A DNA stretch of 64,000 nt from Apoderus coryli (lineage: Eukaryota; Arthropoda; Insecta; Coleoptera; Attelabidae). Of this stretch, positions 11,531 to 23,256 are shown piece by piece. The stretch spans positions 6,386,001 through 6,450,000 of the forward strand of contig OU452201.1 of assembly GCA_911728435.2 (NCBI GenBank), in the 5' to 3' direction. Every line of letters starts with the position of its first letter. Position 1 is the first letter of the stretch. The notes beneath the pieces are model-generated. The model did no database searches and was not told the DNA's origin. It saw only the letters and a program-made list of their open reading frames with translations. Made by a program: the position numbers and the translations under genes.

Positions 11531-11809
11531 AAAAAGCCTTGGCAACTGACGTGGTTCACAATCAGCTGAGTGAAATATTGGTTGTCTATCAACCGTATAT
11601 CACTAGAATAGATATCCATAACATAAATAAACATTTTTTACTAATGAACTTGAGGATATTAACATTTCTGGGTCACCATAAGTTAATACTTTCACGAATA
11701 AACATTATTCAATGAAGTCTACACAATATCACAACAAAAAAACTGCTACAACAATACCAAATCCAAAAGAACAATTGAATGAAATTGTACGACTTCCAAG
11801 TTTTAATAC

Positions 11810-13583
11810 ATGATGAAAGCAAACTTTAGTGTTATGAAACGATTGTTTTCGATAGAAACAAAAATTAAACCGAAAATATGTATTGTAGGAGCTGGTCCAG
11901 CAGGATTTTATGCTGCACAAAGAATAATTAAGAAACTGGACCAATCGCAAGTAGATATTTATGAACGTTTACCAGTTCCATTTGGTTTAGTAAGGTAAAA
12001 TTCTGTTTAGAAATTAATATAATTTTCAAATAATGAATAAGTACATAATTTAATTTTTAACTACGTAGGTAGGTATTCATATTTCGTACTAAATGCAATT
12101 AAGAATTAAACTAGATACTATTATCATTTTGTGCTATACCTATTGCTTACAATATAATATCCAATATGTAGGTATTTAAACTATTATCAAGTGCAGTTGT
12201 ACTTGCTGAATTCGTTTTACAGAGTGCTTCAAACATAATATTTGCAGATTTGGTGTTGCCCCGGACCACCCAGATGTTAAAAATGTTATAAATACATTTA
12301 CGAAGACAGCAGAGAGTCCGAATGTAAGATTTTTAGGAAATATAGTCCTAGGTACAGATGTGTTACTAAAGGATTTAAGACATCATTACCATGCAGTTTT
12401 ACTTGTAAGTGAATATATTATCATAATAAAGGATTACATAATAAATATAATAATATGTATATTGGTTTAAGAGTTATGGTGCTGAAGAGAGTAAAGTTCT
12501 TAACATACCCGGTGAGAATCTGCAAAACGTAATTCAAGCAAGACGTATCGTGGGATGGTACAATGGAATACCATGGGACTCTAATTTGAATATTGACCTT
12601 TCTGGCGAATCTGTCACAATATTTGGTCAAGGCAATGTTGCAATAGATGTTGCTCGAATCCTACTTACACCTGTTGATGAGTTAAAAGTAAGAACAATAA
12701 ATAGATTTGACAACTCACCATGAAGAATCATTATTTGCTATTAAATACTTTGCAGAAAACGGATATAACGCAACATGCTTTAGACGTAATCTCGGAATCA
12801 AAAATAAAAACGGTATATCTAATTGGTCGACGAGGGCCTTTACAAGCTGCATTCACCATTAAAGAACTTAGAGAAATGTTGAAATTAAGAGATTGTAATA
12901 CAGTGTGGCGAAAAGAAGATTTCCATGGTATCCAGGAAGAATTGGCAAACTTGGCACGTCCTAAAAAACGCATAACAGAGCTAATGTTAAACTCACTAGA
13001 CACCAAACCAGATCCCAGTAGACGGAATACATTTCATCCAGTATTTTTGAGATCTCCACTGGAAATTTCTGGGAAAACTTGTGTTGAAAATGTCACTCTC
13101 GGTATTAACACACTTGTAGGTGATGATCTATTAAAGAAAAATGCAGTTTTAACAGAATGCAAAGAAGTTCTCAGTTCACAGTTAGCCATTACAAGTATTG
13201 GTTATAAAAGTACTCGATGCGATGATGATATACCATTCAGTAGTCAAGTAGGTATTGTGGAAAATTCTCAAGGTAAAGTTGCTAGTGGTTTGTATGTGTC
13301 AGGTTGGTTGGGAACTGGGCCAGTAGGTGTCATTTTAAGTACAATGTCAAATGCCTTTGCTGTAGCGGAATTGATAACAAAAGATTTGATGGAAGAGAAA
13401 AATCTAGAAAATAAAGCTGGATTTGAGGGTATTAGTGATATTTTGTTGAAGAAGAATAAGCAAATTGTAACTTGGAATGACTGGTTAAAAATTGACCAGT
13501 ATGAAAGAAATGAAGGAGAAAAAGTAGGAAAACCTAGAGAAAAAATTATTGATGTTACTAAAATGTTGGAAATAGTCAGTTAG
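11810..13583 (+). CDS. dare: NADPH:adrenodoxin oxidoreductase (ferredoxin reductase)
   Basis: Four exons, 11810-11994, 12248-12404, 12472-12687 and 12756-13583, join in frame to about 461 aa, the normal size for FDXR. The first residues ([16 protein letters not shown]) look like a short mitochondrial targeting peptide; a second ATG at 11834 is an alternative start. The FAD-binding [11 protein letters not shown] sits near residue 26, followed by [20 protein letters not shown]. The NADP-binding motif is [11 protein letters not shown], with [19 protein letters not shown] further on. The C-terminal [15 protein letters not shown] completes the flavin site. The enzyme passes electrons from NADPH to adrenodoxin-type ferredoxins for mitochondrial P450s (ecdysteroid synthesis in insects) and Fe-S assembly. 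It converges on Imp3. The symbol follows the Drosophila gene. Confidence 0.95.
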
Positions 13584-13756
13584 TTAGACGCACAACATTT
13601 TGTTATGAAGGTACTGTTCTATGTTACAACTGACTAAGCCATGCTGTCAGGTTTATTTTAAGTGGCCAGTAAAAATATACTTTTACATACTTATAAGTCT
13701 TCTGTGCTTAAAACTATTTTATTATTCTAAAAATTATAAAACATTCAAAATATATT

Positions 13757-13762
13757 TTTATT
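13757..13762 (-). terminator. Polyadenylation signal of Imp3
   Basis: AATAAA on the minus strand lies 20 bases beyond the Imp3 stop codon. dare and Imp3 stops are only 199 bp apart, so their 3' UTRs may overlap. I see no canonical plus-strand signal for dare here. Confidence 0.45.
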
Positions 13763-13782
13763 TATAAAATGTGTTGTTTCCT

Positions 13783-14748
13783 TTATAATAGAAAATCATC
13801 TCTCTGAAACATAAAAAAAAAGAATATTAGGTACATACTATAGAGTGAAGTCAGAATAATAACATTATGATTATACACTCCTGGAGCAAATTAACACAAC
13901 AACTTATTAGATCCGAAAAATAAAACAAAATATGCATATGTTACAATTAAAAGGTTAATTAGCTAGGGATGTTTCGGGTCACACATGTCGAATCATCAAT
14001 AAATTTTTCGCAATGAAAATTAAAAGAATTTAAACATGTATACAGTCACAGGAAAATATTTGTCCAGAAGTGTATATATAAACTTTAAACATTACCATTC
14101 CATTATACTCCGCTACGTGTTGTTTTATTTTCGAACTGTCAACCCACGTTACAAAATCTTCAAGTGTCCGAGAGATTAACATTGCTGGGTCTTTGATCAG
14201 TTCAGGACCAACACGGACATGGCCTTGTTCTATAAGTTTTGTTGCTCCTTTAATGCTCTCAGACATTTTATCTGAAAAAATTATAAGTAATTAGGTATAA
14301 AAATTTGTCGTATGAAATATTACACTTTTACTTACTTCTAACCATAACAACTGCTAAACGACGTCTACAAAAACAGGAAGCTGTTACTTTTTCCGCTAAA
14401 CTTAAATCGTTTCGAGTGGCAATAACTCCCATTAAGTATCTGTAAAATAGTTGTATAATATTTTATGGAATAACTGATAATTGCAGCAAACTCCTTTACT
14501 TACAACTTCTCTAATAACTGCGCACTACTAAGTGTTCTAAACGGATGTTTAGGATCAATTTCTTTAATTTTCCTTGCTAATTCTCGTATATTCCTGGCTA
14601 ATTTGTTATATTTAGTGTAATCTTCTCGTTTTTGTACATGATACTTTTTTAACACTTTAACCTCATGTAAATTATTGTCAACTTCCCAGGAAATAAAGTC
14701 AACTTTTTTCAATAGTTTCTGTTCGTGATACTTAAGTTTTCTGACCAT
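13783..14748 (-). CDS. Imp3: U3 small nucleolar ribonucleoprotein Imp3
   Basis: Four exons on the minus strand: 14748-14504, 14439-14336, 14271-14096 and a tiny last exon 13803-13783. The phases agree and give 181 aa, close to the 184 aa of human IMP3. The N-terminus [21 protein letters not shown] is the family signature. An S4-like RNA-binding region follows ([11 protein letters not shown], then [10 protein letters not shown]) and [18 protein letters not shown] near the C-terminus. The last exon supplies RDDFLL, matching the conserved acidic tail; reading through the third exon instead would give an unrelated tail, so the spliced form is preferred. Imp3 acts with Mpp10 and Imp4 in the SSU processome and helps U3 snoRNA pair with pre-rRNA in the nucleolus. 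Confidence 0.95.
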
Positions 14749-15387
14749 TTTTAGAGCTTGTTCTTGTTCTCATAAATAAAATAAATATGTTTATATATTA
14801 ATATCGGTTACGGTTTTTTGGTTAGGTTTTTAGGTTAACAGTTCCTTCTCCCTCTCTCACTAGTAATGGCCTACAACAAGCAGTGAAGGGGCCAATCATT
14901 GAAAATGAAAACCTAGGAGTAGAACAACTGAGAGATGTGAGATACCGCTGTGCCAATTCAGTAAGCGATTACTCACTTCTTCGATTCTTCTGGTTTCAGG
15001 TTTTCAAGAATTGACAACCAGCCGATCTTTCTTTAATTTTGTACTCCCGGGTTTCTTGTTAATGTTCCTTTTCTCTCGCAAGCTTTTACATTTGTTCTTG
15101 CCTCACTTATGAGTGGAACGAGAACGATGAAGTTAGTAGGGCACATGACATTGAGTAGAGTATAAACGACTGATAATTCTTATAGAAACCATAAAATAAG
15201 AAAGCTACGCTAGTAGAAACTAAAATGTCCTTTTTCGTTATTCTGGAAAATTTTGAGACGTAGACCTTTCTTTTACGCTTTAGCTCAATTCAACTGCAGT
15301 TTTAAAATTATGAAAAGAAATTGAATAGATAGATAAACTTTATTTGAATCCTAATAACAGCATTTCTCAAATACATAATATCATGTA
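14749..15387. other. Spacer between divergent Imp3 and Rnft1-like gene
   Basis: This contains the Imp3 5' flank. No exon, RNA gene or clear repeat is recognised. Confidence 0.5.
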
Positions 15388-15578
15388 GGTGAAGTCATTG
15401 TGTTTATTAAAATATAGTGTCAGCACTTGGATAGTAACTGTCAACTAACAACAGATGGCGTTATCATATACGAGAAATTTATTAATGAACGACTGAAGTT
15501 GATAACGCCGTCTGTTGTTAAATGAGGGTACTAACCAAGCGCTGACACACTATATTATAATAAACACAATGGTGAAGT
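15388..15578. mobile_element. Hairpin MITE with target-site duplication
   Basis: This is a long imperfect palindrome. The left end CATTGTGTTTATTA matches the complement of the right end, and the arms continue through ATATAGTG, GTCAGC and AACAACAGATGGCGTTATCA. The loop is about 32 nt. GGTGAAGT flanks both sides (15388-15395 and 15571-15578), giving a 7-8-bp duplication depending on where the terminal base is assigned. It is a non-autonomous DNA element lying in the promoter-side spacer of two host genes. Confidence 0.8.
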
Positions 15579-16112
15579 TATATATATTTTTTACATGAAT
15601 GTTTATTTTTAAATTGTTGCTTAGAAAATAGTTTAACTCATGTTTTACAAGAATCAAGAATAAGATTTTGAAAAGATGTGACTCTCTATTATTAACTTGA
15701 CATATTAAGACAATGGACCAGCCCTGCCCTGAACCATTATCACAATGATCCCGTCTGTTCAAAACATTAGAAGGAGGTAGTAGAGGGGCCTTTATGAGGT
15801 AAATTATATTTTCAAAGGTTGGCAACACTGCACTGATATCGTTCATTAAAAATACAACTAACAGCTGATATTAGAAAATTAGTAATTTATATTTGATTAT
15901 TTTACATTTCTTTTGATAAGGCTATTAAAGACTTATCAGTTATGTTAAATACTTTAAATATTTTTGTTTATACAGAGGTAACATTAAAATAATATTTGTA
16001 GTAGATAGGTAGTGTAAAAAGTCGTGCTTCTAGATATACATACTTAATTTGTTGCAAATTTCTGTCGTATTTTAATAGAAGTGGATACAATAACAATTAG
16101 ATATCTTAAAAA

Positions 16113-18180
16113 ATGAGCAACGAATCGCTTCCATTCCAACGTTCACAATCGGCGGACTTCGCGCCGCAACAAAACCGCGTAGGACTGCTTATGTCTCATT
16201 CTTCCGGCACCATACCATCGATGACTTCATCAGTGTCATTCCAAAGAAGAACTTTTGAAAATGCTCGGCAGTTGAGAGAGAGCTTCAATACAGCAATTCG
16301 ACAGATCGAACAGCCTGTGGTGGAAACGGCAAGAAATGTTCAACAGCATGCAATGACTATTTCCAGCTTCTTGAACAGGTAATAAATAATCTGAACAACA
16401 TAGAGCTCTGCAGAAAAATAATGCATTTATTTAGCTTTAATGGTCGACATGTATTAAAATAAGTGATTTAAAAATTTGAATATTTATTTTTAGGCCTCGT
16501 TCAGACACAAATATAGCTAGAGAAAATAATGAAGTACATCAAGTAGGCAATGTAATAATTGCTAACAGTAATAGCAATGATGTCAACAATCCTGCCAATT
16601 ACGTGGCAATAAATTTAGATGGCGCTGTGGATAGTATTGAAGCGATAAGAGAAAACCTTCATAATAACGCTGCATTACAATTAAATAATGACATTATTAA
16701 TAATCAAGGCAATAACAACAATAACAATGCGGCTGCTGAAAATGAAATTACGAATCCATTTGAAACCCATCAAATTTTACAGGTAATCATGAAGAACCTC
16801 TATGCAAATAACAGAAGTAGTATACAATCAGTGCTATTGCTCACTCTATTGATTGACCACAGACAATATACCTAAAAGTTTTTTTGCAAGACAAAAAGAA
16901 AGAATTGCTGAAAAAAAATTCTTTCAATTGATGTATTTGAATAAAGTTTGTAATTTTTTGTATTTATTTCAGGCTATACTAAAATATGTTCCATTTTTAC
17001 TGATTCTTCTTGCGAAATCAATGTATGATTACCATGAGAGCATCTTCATACTGATCATACTGTTCACAACATTTGCTCATGCCAATAACTCGGTGAAACG
17101 TGAGGCTTTAAAACGTGCTCGGCGAAGTATTTTGCACCTATGCATTGAAATGATATATATTTGTTCAACTACGATATTTATCAATTATATATTCTCAGAT
17201 GAGACTCACTATTTTAATTTGTTCCTGAATCTCGCACTCGTCAGAACGTTTACGCAACCATTGACAGTTTGGGATTTGTTATGGCTGGTCACAGTTACTG
17301 ATTTTATGTTGAAGCTTATCACGGTTACGTTTAAGATTGTTCTGACCATGATGCCGGGAAGGGTTGTACCTTTTAAGAAACGGGTGAGTGATAGTGCTAA
17401 TGGCTTATAGTATTTTTTTGTAAACAACAATTTTCTTTGACATATGACACATATCCACATCTTGAACTCTTCTTATGTCGCTAGATGGCTTATGGACCTG
17501 ATAGATCTAGAGTGCATTGATAGTGAGGAGTACTCGAAACCTGGTCTTATCTTCGATTAGCCCTATGAATTTTTCGCGAAAACATGACGGCCACATCGTG
17601 TTAAAATATAATATGTTTTTGTTTATTATATTAATTTTACAATGTGAAGAATATTTCTTGATTTCTTCTAGGGCAAAATTTACTTGTTCATCGAGGCGAT
17701 CTCTCAGTTGTATAGAAGTATGGGAACAATACAGCCATGGATATGCTATCTGCTAGAGTCGTATGATGGTGCTGAGAAAATTGTTGCAGTATTCCTATCT
17801 GCCTTCTACATGATTTCCAAGGGATCTGACCTATTGTTCAAAGTGAGGTTGGTGAAAGCTGCATTTCTAAAACTAATACAGTCTGTGGTAAGTCTTTGTA
17901 TTTTCTTCCAGACATTAATACATTTATTCGCTGATGAAATTTTCAGACAATTGGATCTTCTCCCAGCAAAGAGGAGATACAAACGGCTGGTGATAACTGT
18001 CCGATATGTCACGATACGTATGACGGTCCAGTGTTATTACAATGTCGTCATATTTTCTGTGAAGGTTGTGTTTCGACTTGGTTCGATCGCGAACAAACTT
18101 GTCCACTATGTAGAGCTAAAATCGTGGATGATCCTTCCTGGCGAGATGGTGCAACATCGTATTTTATCCAGTTGTTTTAA
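16113..18180 (+). CDS. Rnft1: RING finger and transmembrane protein (RNFT1/2-like E3 ligase)
   Basis: Five exons, 16113-16378, 16494-16782, 16973-17383, 17672-17887 and 17947-18180, all GT-AG and in phase, give 471 aa. Human RNFT1 and RNFT2 are about 435-445 aa. The N-terminal third is disordered and rich in Asn, Ser and Gln. A multi-spanning hydrophobic core follows, with segments around YVPFLLILLAKSMY, IFILIILFTTFAH and LHLCIEMIYICSTTIFI. The C-terminal C3HC4 RING reads CPICHDTYDGPVLLQCRHIF then CEGCVSTWFD and TCPLCRAKI. The last exon ends YFIQLF, typical of the family. Members are ER-membrane ubiquitin ligases linked to ER-associated degradation. The gene reads away from Imp3. An AATAAA lies at 18315. 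The paralogue (1 or 2) cannot be fixed here. Confidence 0.93.
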
Positions 18181-18314
18181 GGATTGGTGAATTCAGTTCT
18201 GGTTTTTAAATATTGTATACATAATTTTTGTATATTAGGTTTTATTTTTAATGCTGTATAATTTAATTGTGATAATATTTTGTAGGGTAATTTAAAATAC
18301 TATAGAATTTTAAT

Positions 18315-18320
18315 AATAAA
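18315..18320 (+). terminator. Polyadenylation signal of the Rnft1-like gene
   Basis: AATAAA lies 135 bp after the stop codon, followed by a T/G-rich stretch. Confidence 0.6.
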
Positions 18321-18479
18321 TTTTATTTTTTGTTCAACAAAAACGGCTTTTATTTTTAGATAAATAACGCGACCGAAAGCTACGTAAGCATGGGCCCAAA
18401 GTGAACGACCGACAGTTGTATAGCATGAAGCCTTCTCTTCCGAATGCAGTACCATACTTGTCGGTCATTCAACTTGTTA

Positions 18480-18650
18480 GGGAATAGAGATCGTCTACAG
18501 ATTTGATGGCGGCGGACTCGAACCTACGAAGACTGCAAGGTGGGGCGAAGACCGTATCCATATCAGTCATTGACCTTCACAGCGAAAAAAGAAAGATGCA
18601 CGAAGAGCTTACTATCTCGAAGTAATGCGAAAGCGGTGCCGAATGGTAAA
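18480..18650. repeat. Dispersed repeat shared with the LINE relic at 31.2 kb
   Basis: The segment around GGCGAAGACCGTATCCATAT resembles 31213-31270 (GACGAAGACCGTATCCACAT) over roughly 60-70 bases, including the following CAGTCATTGA/CAATCACTGA. The 31-kb copy adjoins a LINE endonuclease-RT relic, so this is probably a decayed fragment of the same family. Confidence 0.5.
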
Positions 18651-18720
18651 GCATTTGAGGAGGGCCTCCTGTTCTGGTTAGCATATGCGTCCGCTACGTC
18701 CTCATAATGTGTCTTGAAAG

Positions 18721-19285
18721 TGAATCACCCGGTATATTTAATTATGTGACATACCTTATACATGAATTTAGTACAAAATTTAATTAATGATGTGGTTACT
18801 GAAATAAATATCTCCTTATTCCTGAAATAGAGAATCAATAAACAAATACTTAGGTGTTACTTCTATTTGTAAGATATGACCATGATAAAGGTGACATAAT
18901 TATTTTTTTACAAAGCGAAAGGCAATATCCGGAGCATATGTGGTGTTTATTTATTTCATAGATAATTAAATGATAATTAATCTTAGGTTGTGCTTTGCGT
19001 CACTTTCCATTTTTTATTTGGCGGTCAAAATTAAATTTTATAGTAAATAATATTTGTACCCGTGTAGCCCATATATCAATCAATATAAGACTCGATCACA
19101 AGGTTAGTTTCTATATTTTTTTTAGGTTGAAGCATTTTTCGTCTTAATTATTAAAAACAATAGTTCTTAATGTATTTAATAATGCTTTGAGGAGGCGAGA
19201 ATGACCGTTGGTGTCGACAACAGACCTGCGTTTAAGCCACAGTCTTTGTCAAACCTTTGCAATATATATTTAACCTTTCATTACA
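18721..19285. other. Non-coding, no recognised feature
   Basis: AT-rich spacer. Nothing coding or repetitive is recognised. Confidence 0.45.
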
Positions 19286-19289
19286 ATAA

Positions 19290-20195
19290 TATTTCCGGAC
19301 TCTTGAAAGATGGGTCGTATATGCCTGTACATAAGTAACTGAGGAAGTTGACAGAATTATAAGATGTAAATCCATCTGTAGGCCGGGGTTTTCTGTCGAC
19401 GCAATCTATATAGATTTTTCTAACGCCTTCGACAAGAACGATCATCCCTTGATGCAGCAGGCGCATGAATGACTTTGGTTTCAGCAGGAACTTGTTGCAT
19501 TTTTTGGGTCATATTTAGCGACTCGTCAACAGTTCGTTGAATATAATGGCTATCGGTATGCTTCAGTGTGCTGACTGGAGTCCCAGTAGTACCATGGCTC
19601 CTTTTATGTTTGCTATCTTTGTGAACAGTATGGGTGATCATTTCTCAAGCCAGCAATTGCTTTTTGCGGATGATTTAGAGTTGTGTGGTGTGCGGATGAT
19701 TCTGATCGTTTGGAAAGATATGATGTCTGAATGGTGTGACCTAAACAAGCTTCCCTTAAATGCGAATAAATGTAAATTTATACACATGTGATGCACCATC
19801 CATCCTATTCTCTTTTGTGACTTAACTTTGTAGTGAAATTTATCTGAAAGTTGTTTCTTTTCAGTGTTAAAGTCAATAGAGTTTTTAGACATGAGGTGTT
19901 TTCGATCAGGAATCTCTAGGCCCTCTGATCTATTATATTCTATCTTCTTCTGCTCAGAATGCGTTTGCATCCTTGGTAATGATTCTGCATCGTGGAACTG
20001 TCAAGTATCCTTACTGTGGGATTTAAAATGTGTTTGAAAAGAACGTCGACAATATGCATAACACAATAATACAGTTAGTTGTTTTCTTTCTTAACCGATT
20101 CAGCATCGCGTAGATATAAAACATCATCATAAACTTGCTTGATGAATAAAATGTTTTTTTAAATAAAGAAGTTGAGCTTGAACTTGAACTTAGTA
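19290..20195 (+). pseudogene. Jockey-like LINE reverse transcriptase relic
   Basis: Fragments of the reverse transcriptase can be followed across frames: LLKDGSYMPVHK, VDAIYIDFSNAFDKNDHPL, QELVAFFGSYLATRQQFVEY, MFAIFVNSMGDHFSSQQLL, FADDLELC and WCDLNKLPLNANKCKFIHM. These give RT blocks 2-6, including the FADD active site. Stops and frameshifts occur throughout. The 3' end carries a run of GAACTT units (GAGCTTGAACTTGAACTT near 20174), typical of a LINE tail. The 5' part is missing, as in 5'-truncated insertions. Confidence 0.8.
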
Positions 20196-20209
20196 GAAAT
20201 ATCACCCTG

Positions 20210-21600
20210 TGAATAACAAACCAGACTCGGTTTCGCGGAAGATGAAATAAAAAGAAAAGCGAAATAAAACGCGACTAGTCTTCTGGCATTTAACTTATTG
20301 ATTTTTATTTACTTTTAATGTGTATGATAATAATGTAAATTGAAATTAATGTTCTCTCTCATAAACTTTGAAGTTAACCTTTAAGTTTAATATAGGTACC
20401 ATTTTTAGATTTATAATATTAATAACTACAAATACTTGATTAGTTATGTAGGTTTTATATGCTTTGTGTTGTCCGGATAATTAACTACAACGTTAACAAA
20501 TAAACGAAGTTAAGTAAAGTTGTGAGGAACTCCTGTCGCAAATATGATTCTGTCTGGTTCTGGTGTCTATAAAATTGAAGAATGACGGCGAAAGTTGAAC
20601 GAAACTAAAGAAGAAATGGAAATCGTGTAGGTCGATTTTGATGAATACATACGAGAATTCTAAGATTAATTAAGACCGGTGCAGTACTAGGGAAAACACA
20701 AATTAACGCAGCAGAGCACGACATGCAAAATTGTATAGAAAAATAAGAATTTGATATGGAAAAGCAAACACAACGAGTCAGTCGATTAGATTGATATTTG
20801 TTATAAAGAAATCATGGAGGGTGTGGAAGGAGTAATGGAGGTTAATGTAAATCCACGCTTGGAAAAATTAGAAGATCAGCAAGAGAGTCATATAAATTTA
20901 GAGGAAAGATTGACGTTGTCGAACTTTCAAAAAACTGACACATCCATTCTTTTACAAACAGAGTAGCCCATTGAAAACAAAGCAGACCACGTATGTTTTC
21001 AGAAATTTTCTTAGACACGTCCATGAAACCAAATTATATTTTTTTAGCTTCTAATTCTGTAAATAAAACTCTTGCTCACCTATGCATCCATTATGAATTA
21101 TGGTGGTATAGCGTTTTTAATCAGTAGCACTTGGTAATTGCATTTTTATTTATTATGTTAATAGTTGATATGATAACGAGTCCTTAAACTTAATTTTCTG
21201 TTTAAATACTCATTAGATTTGCAATTCAATATTTATGATTTCGTTAGTTATCTTTATGTATCCAACAATTTTTCTGCTTAACGAAATAGTTTCATGTTGT
21301 GTAATAGCGTAGGTATATATAATATCATGTGACTGAATTTAGATGTAATGTGTTCTTGATTTTGATTTTGGCACACTTTCACAGTCTACCTAAAAATATA
21401 TAAACTTTTTCATTATTACAGTAGGTACTCACCTCTATATAGAAATTTGAAGCAAATAAAAAATAAAACCAATCCTTTCGCTTATACTCGATCATGTAAC
21501 GTGATTCAGCATTATTGAATTCATTTCTTACATATTTCGTGCTTTTAAAATATCATGCACCTAAGTATGTAGGTATTATTAATTGTACGAGGACCTCATG
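20210..21600. other. Gene-free spacer
   Basis: No supported gene. A short charged frame near 20815-20945 resembles coiled-coil gag relics but is too weak to call. Confidence 0.45.
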
Positions 21601-21623
21601 AAATATGAAGCTTTAAAGCTGCG

Positions 21624-21780
21624 TTTTGTGCGAGGGAGATTTGGAGATTCGGGTATTGAGAGTTGAGAGTTTTACTGCGTTGGGTATTTGGAGATTCGGT
21701 CTTAATCGTCTTAAAACTTCGAAAAGTAAATACTAATAAACACGACATACTAAACACTCAATTATTAAAGGTTTATTGAG
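21624..21780. mobile_element. MITE, copy 2, one end recognisable
   Basis: It begins TTTTGTGCGAGGGAGATTTGG and continues with GGAGATTCGGGTATTGAG and TTACTGCGTTGGGTATTTGG. This matches 2060-2220 in order. The opposite inverted end is not recognised, so this copy is truncated or diverged. Confidence 0.6.
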
Positions 21781-21861
21781 GTTTTATTTACAATTTTTAT
21801 ATCTTATGAAGCGTTTCTTGCTTCCATTACTTTATTAAAATGTCACTAAAAATTAAAATGT

Positions 21862-21905
21862 GCTGCAAGCACAGATCTAGAAGTTTCTAGATCTGTGGCT
21901 GCAAG
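21862..21905. repeat. 28-bp palindrome flanked by 8-bp direct repeats
   Basis: GCTGCAAG (21862-21869) and GCTGCAAG (21898-21905) flank CACAGATCTAGAA-GT-TTCTAGATCTGTG. The 13-bp arms are perfect and the loop is 2 nt. The layout equals a transposon with its terminal inverted repeats and an 8-bp target duplication but no interior. Confidence 0.9.
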
Positions 21906-22159
21906 GTCTTTTAAATGTTTACGATATTCTTCTTCACTAAATTGCGGGACAGTATTTTCAAAATAGGGATGATATTTGACTGAACTGGAGAGTGACGAAG
22001 CTTTTATAGTTTGTTAAAAATTACCGGTTTGGTTTGTGGTATAATAATATTGTTCCAGCCAAGTTAGTAACGGGATTTCCAGTTTCATTTTGAATTGCCG
22101 CTATTTTGCTAGTTATCAAAATTAAACCTGTCAATTTTTGACAGATCACAATTAATAAA

Positions 22160-22290
22160 AATGGAACGATACACGCTTTAACAACCTATCTAGATTCTTA
22201 TATTCACTACAAAAATGGTGAAAATTTTGCTGAAACAGTTGGAAAAGTTAAAAGTGTTTTGCGTACCAAATGATATTTTACAAAAAATAC
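22160..22290 (+). pseudogene. Tc1/mariner transposase N-terminal relic
   Basis: A frame starting MERYTL and, in another frame, a segment corresponding to NGENFAETVGKVK match the N-terminal helix-turn-helix of the transposase relic at 4104. The frame is broken by stops. Nothing of the catalytic domain follows. Confidence 0.5.
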
Positions 22291-22299
22291 GTGTTTTCC

Positions 22300-23250
22300 A
22301 TAAAAATCAAAATGAAACCTCTACGCCTTACGGTAAATTCTCCTTTTAATAAATATACCTACACTTTTGGCACAGTTTAATATACAGTTACTTCACTTCG
22401 TGTCGGAATCTTTTATCTCTCTGTCGACAAAGCAATTCGCCGCACTTATAATTGTAGTATAGTATCTTATAGTATAACATAGTAGCGGACCAGAATTGTG
22501 GCTGGGATTGCGACGAGTCGATGCCGTTTTTAGCGTCTACTGACCCTTCTTATCTATAGTTATTATTCTATGCTTTTGGTACTGGTAAAACCTATAAACT
22601 CATCTTAGAGTATAAGAAAACATAAACAGATCTATTTGTGTTGGTTAGAAACCCATAGTGTTTGCGTCTAAACTCTAAACGATTAATTTGAATCACACTG
22701 TATGTGGTTGTTACTATTTGAAAATACTTAATAAGACTTTCTTGAAAGTACCTATTACATATTTTTTTTCGTTCATAGTTTATTTATTATCTGGTTACAA
22801 TTATGTTGTATATCAAAAATTTCAGGTGTACAACTAATGTAAACTAGTGTTGTTTTTTTTAATTAATTTAATTGAATGTTGTTATATGTCTGAAATTAAA
22901 CGGTGAACTATTACTTAGAGCTTGATAAAAACGAAATAACTCGTATATCAGTAAATATGTATTGGTGTTTCGAGATAGACACAAGCGTAGTCGGTTCGTT
23001 TGAAAACAGGATGGATTCAGAGTATGAAACCAAACATTAAACCGCTGTATGATAACGATGATAGCGATCATAACATGGTGTTTGTATTTGGTGGTTATTA
23101 ATGATTTCTGACTCTGGAAATTAAGCACGACAGGAGCAGGATTAACCGGCGTTAGGTAGACAATATCTGTCTAAACAGGACGGTACTCTGTGAGTGCAGG
23201 CACAGCATAAAGAACAGCATTCCGAGTCCACGTCGGCACTTTGAACTAAA
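22300..23250. other. Gene-free spacer with one dispersed repeat end
   Basis: No gene is seen. Near 23196-23232, CACAGCATAAAGAACAGCATTCCGAG is a further copy of the terminal repeat of the element at 23257-24936. Confidence 0.5.
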
Positions 23251-23256
23251 TAATTT

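Noticed and set aside
20815..20945. Charged frame resembling a coiled-coil gag relic
   Set aside because: Interrupted by stops, with no zinc knuckle, LTR or other retroelement motif nearby.
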